Below, piece by piece: positions 31,601 to 49,428 of a stretch of 64,000 nucleotides of DNA; position 1 is the stretch's first letter, and each line of letters begins with the position of its first letter. The stretch spans positions 47,968,685 through 48,032,684 of the forward strand of contig CM053272.1 in assembly GCA_028583415.1 (NCBI GenBank), given 5' to 3'. This stretch comes from Protea cynaroides. Taxonomy: Eukaryota > Streptophyta > Magnoliopsida > Proteales > Proteaceae. Both the position numbers and the translations under genes were made by a program. The notes beneath the pieces are model-generated. The model did not search any database and was not told where the DNA came from. It saw only the letters and a program-made list of their open reading frames with translations.

Positions 31601-34600
31601 TTACAATATTCACTCTTAACCAAGTCAATTTTGGAAGACTTTTTGGTGGCTTGCTTGGGATTTTTTCTGTTCTAACCTTTATCTGTCAGGGATATTCTTA
31701 TTCCCACCTTAGTTTCAGGGATTTTTTTGGAATGAAATATTAAGATAAATCTTGCATTTAGATCCCAAGAAAAAACATTATGTTTATCCAATGTGAATTT
31801 GAAACATTAAAGTGGTTCACCTTTGAACAGCTTTCAAACGAGACAGATGAAATAATCTGATTCAAGGAACTGGGTTAATTATTTATTATGCCTTAGCATA
31901 TTGGGTATTTTAATTTTGAATGCAAAAATATTCTGATCAAATGGGAAGATGTGTTGAGGGGTTGGTTCAGTCTGGTTTCAAACAAGGTTGATTCGATTTT
32001 AGTCTGGTTTCGGTTTCATTGGACTGGTGTAATGAATGGGCTCTTATAGGTGCAGTTTTAATTGGTTTGGTTTTAGTTTCCTAGCTACATATATATTTAG
32101 TAAAAGATTAGTTTAATTTGCTCGTGTTGGTAGGTTAGTTTGATTTCGATTTGGACTTTTCGGGTTGATTTGATTCAAAATTATCAAATGGTCTGGTCCG
32201 GTTTCAATTTTTTCACATGGTTCTAAAATCAAAACCCAATACGATCCAATAAGATTTAGTTTTGATTTCTGACTGGTTCAGTTTCGACATTTTATTCCGA
32301 TCCAATTTTGACAGTCTCATACAAATGGAAACAAATGAACTTTCTTTCTTTCAAAAAGCAAGTACAAATTTCTAACAAAAAAAAAAAAGCAAGTAAAAAT
32401 ATGTAAGCACCTCGACGATCAGCCATACTTGTGAGGTATTTGGCATGGGATAGTCTAAGTTTGACCCATTAATTAAATGCAGGTCCTCAAGCATCCATTT
32501 TGAGGCTTGTATCGATAGGATGATTAATGGGTCTCACAAATTGGGCAAAGGAAGCCCAAGAGAAATTAAAAAAAAAAAAAAAAGGATCTTAGGAGATGAT
32601 TCACCCTAATAAAATTGATATGGAGATATAAATTAAGTGATATTAGGGCGAAGTAGATTGGGTCAACATTTCAAATGTGGCATTTAGATACATAACAAGT
32701 AATACTAAGAACCCCATTCTTGAACGGCTGGAGCTTATCCATCTCTGTTATTAACAGTTTGGCCACTTCTTGCTCAATTGATGCCACTGCTGACATGATC
32801 TTATTCCTTTAATTAAATTAACAGAGAAAACCTTTTGGATTGAAGGGTTTGTTTGCTGCTAAAATTGCATCAATATTTCAAACCTGTTGGGTTTCTTCGA
32901 ATTAATTCTCCTAGTGGATGTAGGGAGAGTCATTACATGGATTGCTTGATATCTTGGTATGGCATCTTTTGATAGGAACTCTCTATATTTTCATTCCCCC
33001 AAAGAAAGCTAATATCATCCTTATCTTCTCCATATTTTATTTCAACCTTTAAGGACTTTGTTAGTTTGTTTATTCATCTACTTTTTAATTTTTGCTGAGA
33101 ATGATCGGGCCACATGTTAATGCATGCTTTAACCTTCTTTCTGCAACATGTATTTGTCTCCAAGCTCCAAATCTCAAGGTTAACACTTTTTCCAATCCAT
33201 ATACTACAAAAGCGTTCCAACATATAAGAGAGAGAGAGAGAGCAATTATTGTTACATGTTATATTAAATAATATTCATTTTTGTATAATTAACCACTCAA
33301 TTGTCCCTTATATTAATAGCCATTACCATGTTATATATCTTTTTAGGACTTTAAGCTTAGAATATTAAATTATCTTCATGGAAAGAGGTTTCCTTCCTAT
33401 TGAGTTAAGGTTAAGTTTTCTATTTTCTACTAATTGGATGGCTGATTTGGTATCTTAACCCTTAAAAGAAGGGTATTCTCTTGCTACATTCAAATTTAAT
33501 TAATGGTTTGTTTAAAATCATAGTGCAATATGCATTGTCCTTTACCCTTTGCCAGAGTTTGGTTGCAAGGAAAATTAGAGGGAAAAAAAATATTTATTCA
33601 AAAAAAATTAAACCTAAAAAAATAATTTTTATAGCCATTGCCTTATATGATTTTTTTGACATGTATAATTTTTAATCTATTTGACTGAGATGATAGCCAT
33701 GATATGATTGTCCAGATCAATATACAATAACTTGATCCCATAAAAAAAAAAAAAAAAGTGTACACGAATTAATCCATAACAATAGATCCAAAGGATCTAA
33801 GATTAGATTTGGATCCAATAGGTATATAGGTCATAGCATTATCAGATTCGGCAAAATGATTCCATCTCTATAAAGAAAATGATCATAATATATAGATGTA
33901 CTTCTGTATTAATCTCTCTCTTTCTTGAAATCAAAATTTTTTTTTCTCTTCCCCAAGTGACCAACCACCAATCCTTCTTGTACTACCACTTTCTCTGCTA
34001 ACATATAACATTCTAACATATCATGCTAGCGTGTAAATCCATCTTCCTATATAAAAAAATGCACATATATCTATTATTACTTGAATTACAATCAACAGTC
34101 ACTTTGTTAATATATAATATTAACTTTCTTCTTTTTTAGTGCAAATATATAATATTAACTGAGTTAGCAATCAAAGGCCATTTTTGTTTAATTAAGAAAT
34201 CTCAAATAGTATGGCAACCCATTGATGGACAAGAAAAGAATAAAACCGACATATTTGATCAAAGGGTCGTATATTATATGATACTAAACTAATGATATAT
34301 CTTTATATATTACTCCCACTTTAGTTATTAATTTAAAAAATGATTTGAGAGTTGATTGTGGCTACAGGACTAGAAGTTTTTAATTAGAAACTAAATCAAC
34401 TGCCACTTTGAACCTGTGTCAACGTATTCTAACATATACTACATTCCTCTGAGATTTATTCTACAAAGATAAAAGTCAGCATAAACACAATAATGCAGAT
34501 CTCAGTACAACCACTATTGCGTGAAATCTATTTTTTTTTTTTTTTTAATTGACAAGTCAACTCAATTGTATAAGCAATTCTTGGTTTTAATTCTAGACAT

Positions 34601-34820
34601 CAGTTTTAATTCTAGACCTTCAAAAAGTTAGCTAGAAGAGAAATCTAATGGGAACGTCTCATTCGGACTAGGTGGGGTTTTGTATTAATTCTAGACCTTA
34701 GCTTTAAGACACATGTTTCATATATCCATATATCACCTCCACCAGAATGCTACATTAATTCATCCTCAAAACCTAAAAGAGTTTCAAAAAAGAACTCGGA
34801 AAAAGGAAGTACACTAGCCA
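28681..34820. other. Intergenic, no gene supported
   Basis: AT-rich. 29830-30650 has possible decayed inverted ends (gcgtttggtat / ataccaaacgta) of an old DNA element, with a TATA-containing stretch near 30370. 31970-32340 is a 'ggtttcggttt' style dispersed repeat. 31040-31110 shares words with the MITE family listed below but lacks both ends. Open frames are short and unlike any family I know. Confidence 0.5.
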
Positions 34821-35080
34821 CTTTTTGAGGTGTCCACATCCTCTCCCGCCTAAGTTTGGGCAGAAGAGTTGGCAGCCCAGATGGATGGCCGCCACTGACT
34901 CTCGGGTGAATCCCAGTCCTCCATCCGAGCCGACACCCCTATCGGCTCAGCTTGTCTGTTGGGGTGTCGGGTCGGATGGAGGGCTCGGATTTACTCGAGA
35001 GCTAGGTGACGGCCATCCATCCGGACCGTCAACTCTCCTATCCAAACTCAAGCGGGAGAGGATTTCTATACCTTTTTGAG
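34821..35080. mobile_element. MITE family copy 1 (Mutator-like, 242 bp)
   Basis: The element at 34830-35071 is a near-palindrome. It starts gtgtccacatcctctcccgc and ends gcgggagaggatttctatac. The core has gagccgacaccc and its inverse gggtgtcgggtcgg. Both flanks are ctttttgag (34821-34829 and 35072-35080), an exact 9-bp target duplication. No coding capacity. Confidence 0.93.
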
Positions 35081-35812
35081 CCATACGTCTTGAAGGGGCG
35101 GCGGCCAAGGTCCACTAAATGTGGAGTTCAAAATTCAAATAGAAAACTCAACCAGGTCATTAAAAAACAATAGGGATGTATAGTGAATGTTCTGATGAAA
35201 TTTAACCCTAATCATATTAATAGAGGTAAGTAACGTGTAACAGATGGAAAAAATAATATAATTCAAAGATTAAAGTAGTTTGATAAAATTGTTTTTGTTT
35301 ACGATCAAGTTAAAATGAAATTATTTCACTACCAATGAAGAATAAGGTTATAGCAGTTCTAATATATCTTCACACCTCTCGTCTTACATAGATTTTCATC
35401 ACTACTAATTTATAATAAGACCTATATATGTTTTCTTACTGAAATATCTGTAAAATCTTTAAAAATTATCCTCAAGGGCTGCTGTCCTTGAATCCCCACA
35501 TGGACCCCGAATTTGTTGAACCCCCAATATCGATGATACCACACAAACTGAGTCGAATCCTCCGGTCCTCAAACCCTTTGGCCCTAGGGGCTTTTAACAG
35601 TTTTCAAAATCACCTTACAAACCCAAAATTCAATACATCACTCTCAATGTGTTCTTCCTTTTTAGGATGGAGAGTATATGTACATGTAGAAATGTGTTCT
35701 TTCTTTTTAGGATGGAGAGTATATGTACATGTAGGTGATCCGAACTCAAATAGAATTGGCTATGAATATAACTGGTTTTGCTTTTAGATATGAGATCTCC
35801 ATGACTATGGGT
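35081..35812. other. Intergenic, with a short tandem duplication
   Basis: The 46-bp stretch 'atgtgttctt...tacatgtag' (35647-35691) is repeated at 35692-35735 almost unchanged. No gene is supported. Confidence 0.5.
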
Positions 35813-36042
35813 GGTTACAATGGATTCAAGTCCTCTTCTCCAGGGGACGCTCCCGTTGGATGACCTACATGTGGCTCTCGAGAGATTTCGAGCCGACACC
35901 CAGTCGAGAAGCTGAACCTACAAGGGGTGTCGGCTTAGATGTGTGGTTCGGATTCTCCCGAAAACTACGTATCTATTATCTGATGGGATGTCCCCGTCCT
36001 CCCAGTGATTTTAGGAGGAGAGGATGCGAATCCGGTTACAAC
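35813..36042. mobile_element. MITE family copy 2 (212 bp)
   Basis: The element at 35822-36033 starts ggattcaagtcctcttctcc and ends ggaggagaggatgcgaatcc. The core again has gagccgacaccc and ggtgtcggctta. It is flanked by ggttacaat (35813-35821) and ggttacaac (36034-36042), a 9-bp duplication with one difference. It lies 740 bp from copy 1. Confidence 0.92.
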
Positions 36043-39695
<3,653 letters not shown>

Positions 39696-41048
39696 CTACT
39701 GTGACTCCAGGTAGCTCGGCTGCTCAAAAGCACATTCTTGAAGCATAACTTGCTGGCAGACTTCAAAGTCTGGGACTAATACTGGAGGGTATACCAAAGA
39801 GCTTATATCACCCCAACTGGTGCTTTCTGCTGAACTTGAACCGGCCGAACTATCATTAACCATTCCAGCATCATAGAAACACTCCAGCCCTTCTAATCTC
39901 TGTGGGTTGCTATAGACAATCTCATCCAACACGGTAAGACTCCGGTTGGCAGCCGCCATGTCGAACTGAGTATTCTGATTAATAAATTGAGAGCCACCCA
40001 TGTTGGTCAAGCAATTCATGGTGTATGAATTGATGGAATTCTCATATATTGGTTGCTGGGTAGAAGGAATTTCAAGTGGGCATTGAAGATTTGTGCTTCC
40101 ACCAAGCTTGATAAACAACTTCCTGAGGGAAGAATGGTCGTTGACCCATGGTTCTTGGTGAGTTGGGTGTGACAAGGGTGTAGCCATTGGTAGCTCCGGC
40201 CAATATGGGTTTTCATTGCAGCTCTCAGATGGCAGAAAAGTTCCACTTGCTTTCTTTGTCTCTTGCTGCTTGAGGCAGCTGAGCCTACGAGAATGGTGCT
40301 CCTTGCGTTGCTTACCCAAGAGCTTCTTCTTCAGTCTTGTGTTCCAGTAGTTCTTTATATCGTTATCAGTTCTTCCTGGGAGTTGAGCCGCTATGATTGA
40401 CCACCTGTTCCAAAAGAGCTCAAGTGATCAGAGACAAGAAGTTAAACAAAAACCAAAAATAAAATAAAATAAAAAATAAGAAGAAAGAAAATCAATGATT
40501 GATTGGATCACCTGCTTCCAATACTGATGTAGAGGCTGCAAATTATGTTATCTTCTTCATCAGAGAATTCTCCATGCTTGATGTTGGGGCGAAGATAGTT
40601 CAACCATCTAAGGCGGCAGCTCTTCCCACATCGCCTAAGACCTAAATGAACAAACAAAAACCCATTTCAAATATGTAAATATGAGAGAAATTAAGAGAAG
40701 AAGGGTTGGATGGATTAGTTAGAGGGTATTTCTATATGACATCAGCCGGTGTCAATCGCCCATTAACTGTCATTGGATCATCACGAAAATTAACCTCAAT
40801 ATAAGGGGGTTTTTTTAGCATTTGAGACTAGGGGTGAGGGGTTTTTGCACGACCTGACAGACACCGATAGCCTGCCAATCAATTTCAAGAAGAATGGAGT
40901 AGTAGTAAGTACCAATCTTCTGAGGCAAGGCAATCCAGTTGCCTCCGGTGCCATGCTGATCGATGTAAGACTTGAGCTTGGCATCTTCTTCAGGTGACCA
41001 TGGCCCTTTCTTCACGTTGGCTTTATCGCAGCAAGGAGCCCTTCCCAT
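39696..41048 (-). CDS. R2R3-MYB transcription factor (MYB36/68/84/87/RAX-like)
   Basis: A nuclear DNA-binding regulator of the plant R2R3-MYB family. Three exons on the minus strand: 41048-40913, 40641-40512 and 40404-39696. They join in frame to 975 bp (324 aa plus stop). The intron positions and the 136/130-bp sizes of exons 1 and 2 are standard for the family. The protein starts MGRAPCCDKANVKKGPWSPE. The R2 repeat has the extra-glycine loop HGTGGNWIALPQKI, and R3 runs FSDEEDNIICSLYISIGS then RWSIIAAQLPGRTDNDIKNY and WNTRLKKKLLG. These features place it with the MYB36, MYB68, MYB84, MYB87 and RAX proteins (subgroup 14 and relatives), known for roles in axillary meristems, Casparian strip or root differentiation. 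Which of these it matches cannot be told. The C-terminal 200 residues are Ser/Asn/Glu-rich and end in an acidic tail, probably activating. All key tryptophans are present. Confidence 0.95.
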
Positions 41049-41165
41049 GGCTTCTTAAATTTGTGTGCACAGCTAGCTCTTGAGACTTGAGAGAAGATGA
41101 AGGTTTAGCTTCTTATTCTCTCTCTCCACTTGATGGTGATGGTGATGTTAATGTATGTATCACCT

Positions 41166-41203
<38 letters not shown>

Positions 41204-41500
41204 GTTTTTTAAAATAGCTGGAAAAGGAGAGACAAGGTTCCAGGAAGAGTCACACGACTTAAAGAAGGTTGAACAAAATGGAGAATGAGATGGCACAAAG
41301 ATGAACCTGGAGGAGGTATAGATAAAGAGAGGAAGAATTGGAGCATTAAAATAAAAAAAATAAAAAACTGCTAGAACAGAAGACTAAGTTTTATCTCCTT
41401 GTTTTTCTTTGCTGCCCCAGAATCTACAATGAAACGTCAGCATATATATATTGCTGGATTGGGCTTCCCTCTTCCTCCCACCAAGTCCAGGCTCTACAGT
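41049..41500 (-). promoter_or_regulatory. MYB upstream region with GA/CT repeat leader
   Basis: A GA run at 41169-41197 (CT on the sense strand) lies 120 bp above the ATG. A TATA-like tatatatatg (sense) lies at 41442-41451. If that is the TATA box, the leader is about 360 nt and CT-rich. This is inference from position only. Confidence 0.35.
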
Positions 41501-44289
41501 TCACACCCTTAAAAGTTAAAAGCCTTAAACCCTAATTTCTTTTTAATTAAAGATGCAAGTGCTAGAGTATGAAATTTCATTATACCTGGTAGCGCGTATT
41601 GATTTTTGGACAAAGAGACCTTAGTTTTTTAGACATCACATGACCTTTATTCTACCACATGATGAGATGGTGTGTTCATTCTTATGGTTAAATAAAGGCG
41701 ATGTGGTTTAAATAAGCAATGTATTGAGTTTCAGAGTCTAATTCTTACAATTTAATACCATCCGTGAATTGGTGTGCAGCTTGTGTATGTCCATGCAAGG
41801 TTACTAGTATTGTAGTCATTACTTTGCAATCTCTCGACTCTAAGGAAGAGATGATTTAGATAGAAAAAAACTATAAAAAAAAATGAATGGCTTAGACACA
41901 TGATTATGCTAATAAAAATGGGCATTTGATTGTTTTAGACTTTGGAATTTGATATATGGCTAATCTATGCCATAACCTCTCTATCCAATGGTCTGAATGA
42001 ACACATCATTTATACATTGACAGTGTACGTAGATGCCTTGTAATGTTTACAAATATAACAGACCCTTAATCATATTCTACTTTACAATTATCAGTATTCA
42101 TCGATACGAAATGCAAATTAGCTTTCTACAAGTCACGTGGCTTTGGTTTTGGATGCTTGATAGATATGGTCTAGCCAATCGAGTTGCCGATGTCCCATAG
42201 ATTTTAATTTGAATTGTTTAATTGTACTAAAGGAAAAGTTTTTCTTAGGGGACTCCATAGTTTAGAGTCTTCTACTCCACAAACGGCATAAACCTCTAAC
42301 AGTCTAACCCCTCCTATATGAAATTTATCCCTACGTACCCCATTCTAGAATCATTATGATTCTCTTTTTTACTCCACTCCCTAGAGAATCTCTCCCTTCT
42401 ATATATAGATTTTGACTACAACTACTTAGAATTCAAGAGAGAAAAAAAGAAAAAGAATGCTAAAACATATAACTTGAGATAAGAGAATCTAACTCATGAT
42501 CTCTTAGATGCCTGCAGTGAGCCTCAATCAATTTCATGAATAATTGATTACATAATTATATAGATTCAATTAAGTTGAAATATGCCTTATGTCCACAGAA
42601 TATTTCATTTTGCAAGGTGGAAGGAGGATTATATATAGGCTAGAGTTAGAGTGGCCATATAAACGAGACACCAATGCCACAAACACGTGGAACACATCTA
42701 GCAAATAGTTCCCTTACGGCCCACCAAACCTAATGACGTACCCACCACAACTTGGCAGCAAAGGTTCATTGGTTCTTCCATGCAAGTGATGCACACATGT
42801 TAATGGACTTGTTTGGTCGGTAGGAGACCTGAGATATATATAGTGAGGGCGTAGGATTTAATGGGTCAGAAATCAGCAATCAACACCATCTTAAAATTTT
42901 AATTAATGCTTCAATCCAATAGATCTAGAAGAAGTTGAAGACCTTAAAGATATGCTAAATTATATGGAAGAAGGGTGATTTTCCAATCAGTAGGTGAGCA
43001 AATGGAGACCAAGTAATAAAGTAAACACCGTGAAATAGTGAGAATACTTAGGTGATGGTTATGAGAAATGAATTTGGATCATCTATATGTATATCTATTT
43101 TTTATGGAATTCAATCACAGTTGATGTGGTGTGACGGTAGCAGAATCTCAAGAAAGATACAAGTATATGCTAATAAACTATTCTCGTAAAAAATTGAGAG
43201 AATACTGAAGTTTTAATGAAACTTTGTCTAAATGTGAGGCTGAGGCCAGACTGGCTCATGGGCATGCCATTATTGTTTAAGAAAAATTATGAGTTGAAAA
43301 ATCTCATATTCGATGGTTGAAGTGTGGAGATCGGATACAAGTACTCCATCTCTCCACTAAAATTCATCGCATTTAGAATTCTATTCGACTGATGATGAAG
43401 GCTGATGATGGTACAATGATTTCAGATCAGCATTATAGGTGCAGATGTCTGACGGGTGGTACAGAATTTTTTTTAAGGTATACTTATGAAGGGGGTGAAC
43501 AATAATTTCTTTATCTTGATTCAAAAGGTGCCGGGTGCATTATCACTTGATAAATTCATGCTGATATGTGTTGGTAATTTCTTTCATAAGCTACTGCCCA
43601 AGATTATGGCTTCCAACTAGTCTCCTAGAGTCATAATCAGTAATTCTTAAACATCTGGTTTCCATAGTTCGGTGGTATTATGCCCTAAGAATCTTGTAAA
43701 AGGGAGATTCTATCTGCTCATAACGCAAATGCTCCAAAATGTTTTTTTTCCAATACGTATAAGGTTTTTTTTATTTTTCAAACATCACGTCATATATTTT
43801 TTCACATGGGTACATGATATATCCATTCTCACCATTGTATAAAGAGAACATGATTTCAATAAGGTACATGCATGCCAAATTTCATGGGTTAATTCAAAAA
43901 AAAAAATTTTGGCTAAAGTTCAGCAATTAATATATTAAAAAGAATGAAAGGTATACAATATTTACATTTAAGCATTCCTAGATGGGAATTACACTCAAAA
44001 CCAGACGGCACCCCCAACCCTACCTTCTTCATTGCCATTAGTGGGAGAAAAGAGCACCTCAACAAACAGGAAAATGAAAACGAGAATGTTCATCATGTGC
44101 ATCCCACGAAATCTCTCTCCACACCAAAGCTATATTAAAGGACACCGCTCATAGGAACTTAGGAATGCCTTAAATTCACTGCTAATTTTGCAAAGTGTAA
44201 TCCGCCTTGAGATTCCCCTCTTGAAAACTGTAACTTTTTAAGTGAGAACTCATAAAATCCTCCACAACGTGCCATTGCTGTAAATAAAT
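41501..44289. other. Intergenic, no gene supported
   Basis: AT-rich, with short unrecognised open frames. 43900-44289 may be the degraded 3' end of the LINE relic just to the right. Confidence 0.45.
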
Positions 44290-44520
44290 CCACGGAAAAA
44301 TATGAGAATGGAACCTCATCATCACCACAGCTGCCGAGTCACACTCAATTCAAAGTTTTTGGAGTGCCAACTCTTTGGCTGCAATAATGCCATAGAAGAG
44401 TCCGACAAGCTCAGCTGCATAGTTCATGTCTACATCGCAGTAAACCCCATATGTATAATAATTTGGTCATCGGGATCTCTAAGCACACTACCATATAGCC
44501 TGCATGATTAGAGGTGCCCA
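44290..44520 (-). pseudogene. LINE RNase H fragment
   Basis: On the minus strand, 44440-44357 read NYAAELVGLFYGIIAAKELA then LQKL, followed after a stop by IECDSAAVV. This is the A-E-L...GL..A.eLG...+..E.DS.+VV pattern of the RNase H domain of plant L1-type LINEs. A stop interrupts the frame and no polymerase is attached. Confidence 0.65.
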
Positions 44521-44852
44521 ATGAGCAAACGTCTGAATTCGACTTGATCGAACCTTATCGAGGTTTGCACCAAACCACCTCAATGTCTAATTTAATTAAA
44601 TACCTTCTTTTGTATCCACATACATCTTCAATATGTCTATGTACACGTATTAGGACTCTAAAAATATTAGATGGCATTCTCCCAAAAATAGAAAGTTTAA
44701 ATTTAAAAAACCCTAAAATTGGATGACTCTTGTTTTTCTTATTGCCTATATATATATATAGAGGCAATAATCTCCCATTTTTGCTCAATAATACATGAAA
44801 AATCTAATTATTTACTTGAATATATACCCAATAGATCCTTGTTTTCAACAAA

Positions 44853-44883
<31 letters not shown>

Positions 44884-47800
44884 AAGGTCACATGAAGGGT
44901 CGCGTTATGTCCACCCACCCCAGGCCCCCAGCCCCAGTCAACACACACATTTGATGAGGGCTTGCCCCGGTTAGCAAAACAAGGAGAGAAAGGATTACTG
45001 CTGACGTATCCCTGGCATCCCTAATTTGACCAATTTGAACATTTGATGTGAGTGATGGTGCATGCCCCCTGTAGCTCATTAGCTTTAAAATCTCTAAATC
45101 TTCTCCCAAAATGAAGACAATCTTGTATTTGCTTTTAATTTCTTTAATCTTTCCTCTCATTCTTCCCTTCATCCTTTGGAGTTTAATATGGTATACTTTT
45201 GAAGTCTAATAAAAAGGCAAATAAAAAAATATGTAAAAGAAACATTCTTTTCCAATATACAACAACCAAGGTGGAGTCGTCTAATGCGTCCCTGTAAGGG
45301 AAAAAAATTTTCCTGCAGACTGGGCACTGGGAAATTTTCCTACCCTTCATTTCACATGCATTTATATAGAATCTGTTCTTTTCTCAAAAATATCTGATTA
45401 GGTTTAATTTTTTTATTATTTTAAATACTCTTTCCCTACCCAATTTGTAGGAAAATTTTGTCCGTCAGCAGAGAGACTTAGCTCGAGAGGATAAAAAAAT
45501 TCATGAAATGGTAGAAGGTCAAATGAAGACTCAAAAAAGATAACTTTTATTCCACCTTTCTTTGCTTATATTACTTCCTCTTAGCTGTGCCTTTTGATTT
45601 TTCTTTTCGGTTCTTATTATATTTGCTTAAAGGTAAATAAAGTGAAATCCTCACTGAACGTTTTCAACACGCAAGCAACGCAATGGTCTTCTTGGTAGGC
45701 GAACCCCCCTCCCCCCTTCTTATGATCTTCTCACTGATTTTCCAATCATAGACCTACATGTTTGAAATTATCTTTTTGACGGGGAAAGATAGAGAAAGGA
45801 ACAGAGAGGGAGAGAGCGAGAGAGAGAGAGAGAGTTCTTAATAACACAGCTCAAACCAACTTTCTTCTCAAGGTTAATTTTATGTTGGGTGTTGTCTGAC
45901 CGATCTCATCATCTCAACCCTACCATTATCAATAAAATAGAAGACCCCAATTGAATATGCAATCCTGGTAGAGATAATATGGTTATGATATTGACATTAG
46001 ACAGCCTTAGGACAATATGAACTGGGAGAACTGAATGATTACAGGCAAAGGTTCTAAGACAAACAAGTCAAAAAGGATAATTCAACCATACGGAGGCCAT
46101 GAACCACACACTCATTGATTAGGTTTTGGAAGCGAAGAGCGTATATGTACTTTCCACAGAACCTCATCACCGTTCGTATCTAGTGGATTCCACACCTCAT
46201 AGACGATGATGAAACCCATGAAGAGTACACATAAATAGAATGTGAAACTTTTTTTTCCTTTTTGTGTATAATATGAGTTTATTGATCACAGTGTCTAGAA
46301 GTCAAGCCTTCAGTTTCTTATAAAAAACTGAAACAAAAAAATGGAAATAAATCAAACAACTATCTTACACATAATTGACAGGGTTTCCTAGTAAGATGTC
46401 TGTGCATGAACTTGGGCTTTTGTTTAGCATTTTTTATGACCGAAGCACATGCACTGACTTGAAATTTAAAGCTCTAGCTTGGATTATGTGAGGTCCAAAA
46501 TATGCAACTGGAAGAGCCTACCTGATGTTGATTGATTAATGCATGGATAATAACCAGACACCGAGGATTATATTGGTGATGGGTCTGATTGATGGTTTCA
46601 TGGAGGTAGACTTAACTAAAGCTAGCAGGCATAGTTCTTTCCATTTCCAATACTACACAATAAGAGAGCTGTATGATATGGATGTGTGCAGGTCCATTTT
46701 CCTTTTCTACTGGGCTGGTAGGGATTTGCTTGATGGAGACTTCGACCGCCCTAGGCCTATTATATGTTTATATGGAAGATTTGATTTATGATGAGGAAGG
46801 GAAACTCAAAGTGGGTTCTTCTTAGTAGCTTCCTTGTGAGTATGGAACTGTATATGAATGGTACTGGTACATCACTTTCCAATTAATAGATCATTAACTA
46901 GGGATATAGATGGATAGTCAAAAATTTAAATTCGATTTGCCTGTCAGTTTACAAGTATGGATACTAATTCAGATGATTTGGAACATAATCTATCTTATTC
47001 ATATAAATATCCAATTAATAATAAGAAATTAGGTAGCTAAGGATCATGAGAGTTCTTAAAGATTCAACAAGTTCAAGAGAATGAAGAAAAGAGAATCACA
47101 TGGCTAAAACAATGGAGAGACACGAACTAGAAGTGAAAGTAATATGGGGAGGAAAGTCTAGCCAAGAATGCTAATAGATAATCAAGAATTCAGATTTGAT
47201 TCTCATCCATATTGAGTCAGATCTGAACCGTATTGAATCCATATTTGATCCGTTTACATCTCTACATCTCAAGATACTTGAGATTCCTGATTTTTTAACT
47301 CCACTTGTGGATACCGTATTCCATCATCCAATGAAAGAATGACACATGTCTAGTTTAACAATAACACACGAGTCCTAACAAGTGTCCACCATATGAGGGT
47401 TGGATCTCCACATGACAAGCACATGATAGAAGACAAGTGATCCGGTTTGTTCTCCTACAATTAAGGGAACAAGGGAACAAGTCACTAACTAATAGGCTCC
47501 AGTTATCTCCCAAGGAAAAGGGAGTGATTTGAGGAGTCATGTGCCAGCAACTGAACCTATGATGACCGTAGGATCATCATCCAATGCTACATAATGTTAA
47601 CTGCTTAAAGCAACACTTATAACATGTTTCATAACCATCAAAAGGGTAATTCAGACATCTCCACCATGGACAGAGTCCCCTATATATCCTCATAAGTTTG
47701 AAGGTATGAGGACGGTCAATTTCCACTCTTACTCTTATACTCAAACTTTACCCCATACTCTAAGAAGCATTTGTAATTACTAGTGACCACCAAATTATCC

Positions 47801-48613
47801 AATCCATATCAAATTCAAATAAATTGAAATGGATATATTAATTTATAGTTTTCATGAGGGATGTTAGCAAAAAGCAGTTCATGACTGAACAAATCGGTAA
47901 ATGACCATTTGATCATGACACATATGTCGTGACAGGGGATTTCTGATCTTTTATTAAGCCGATATGTTAACAATGATGGATCCGATACATCGAGTTTTTT
48001 GATAGAGAGTGTACAATGGCCGTCCACTATGATGTGGGACAGGTTTATACATTCCTCCCGCCACCGCTCTATAATTTTCTCTGTATTTTTCGGGATCAGC
48101 CCTGGGACTTGGCTAACACATGTGAACATAGCTCCAATGTATGTAACTCGACTAGATCAGTTTTCAACAATAACACCACCCTTATTACATCTCAAGATAC
48201 TTGACGTTCCTTCCGCTTCCAGGGACCAAAACGAGGTGACTTAAGAGAAAATTGTATCATATATTATGACAAATGCAGCAAAATTCAAACTTATCGTCTA
48301 GCTCATAAATGTCTTAAAAATGATATGAGTACGGAATCTGGAATATTTTTGATTATCTGTATAGATCCCTAGTTTGAGGGCCGTCGCTTGGTGCAATGGT
48401 CAAAGGTGGAACTATCAGCAAGAAAATATGGATTCAAACAATGAGAGCTGCCCATTTGTGCAAAAGTAGAAGAATTAGGACCATATTCTGTCCACCTATC
48501 CTGCTCTCTGAATTCTAAAAGAGGGACTACTGTCATGTGGATCTCTAACTTTATTAGCATTATCATAAATCACTTGGCCTATCTGTTGCACAGCTTCAAT
48601 CATAAATCATAGC

Positions 48614-48664
<51 letters not shown>

Positions 48665-49199
48665 TGTTAATTGTGTAATAATCGTTCTATCAAACATGAA
48701 TAGACAAGGCCCATTGGGCCAAGAATCATTACCAATGAAATTAGCTTTCCTTGAATCATAAGAAAAGTTTGTATGACAAAAAAATCGACAGAAAACCCTT
48801 TGATGTAGTAGTCAATGGACGGATCTGGAGAACCTAAGGGCAGTTTCTCCAAAGTCATGAGGTTTATCTAATTCAGCTTCATTATTGTCCAGACAGTCTC
48901 CAAGAGCTTGTTTAAATCGCATCAGGTTAAGTTCATGGTTTGAGGGATCAGAATTAGATACGAATCAGTTGATTCTTATAAACCTTCTTTTGATTCGATC
49001 ATTATTCATTTTTTATCTTCATTTTTTATTGATTATTTTCTTCTTTTAATCACTAAAATAATAATTGATAATGTTGGTTGTGTCTTGTTTTTTATAGGGT
49101 CCATAAAGTTATTGAAGTTGTATTTGAATTTGTATTTGGATTTTGGTTCATTACATGTATAAGGATTAATCTATAATTATATGGGGATAGAATGTATAA
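44521..49199. other. Intergenic, no gene supported
   Basis: Holds GA microsatellites (44862-44882, 45812-45834) and an ATT repeat (48617-48664). A possible small inverted-repeat element lies at 45300-45465 (ttttcctgcag / ttgtaggaaaattttg). 47180-48240 repeats 'catctcaagatacttga' at 47266 and 48187 and may be LTR material. Its open frames (47815-48129 minus, 47999-48244 plus, 46543-46791 plus) have no recognisable motif. Confidence 0.45.
48617..48664. repeat. (ATT)16 microsatellite
   Basis: Uninterrupted trinucleotide repeat of about 16 units. Confidence 0.95.
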
Positions 49200-49428
49200 G
49201 GTGCCTCTATATTGTCTCTATTGGAAAATCCCTAGCTAAGACTGAGCAAAGGGAAACACTTTGTGAGGTGGAGAGATCTGTAGAGTTTTCTTTGGAGTAA
49301 ATAAATTCTTTGATTCTCTGGCTGAACGTAGGCATTCCGGATTAGGTGCTGAACTACAGTAAAATCCTCATATTGTGTGTTGTTTGCTTGATCTTCACTT
49401 TCTCTGTCGTTTAGGCTTTCATCCCTAA
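49200..49428 (+). repeat. LTR-like fragment cut by the Mutator-like element
   Basis: The run 'ctctggctgaacgtaggcattccg...tgttgtttgcttgatc' resembles the 3' part of common plant Copia LTRs. No partner LTR or primer-binding site is seen. Confidence 0.35.

Noticed and set aside
45300..45465. Possible small inverted-repeat element around ttttcctgcag / ttgtaggaaaattttg
   Set aside because: Inverted match of only about 15 bp with mismatches and no target duplication.
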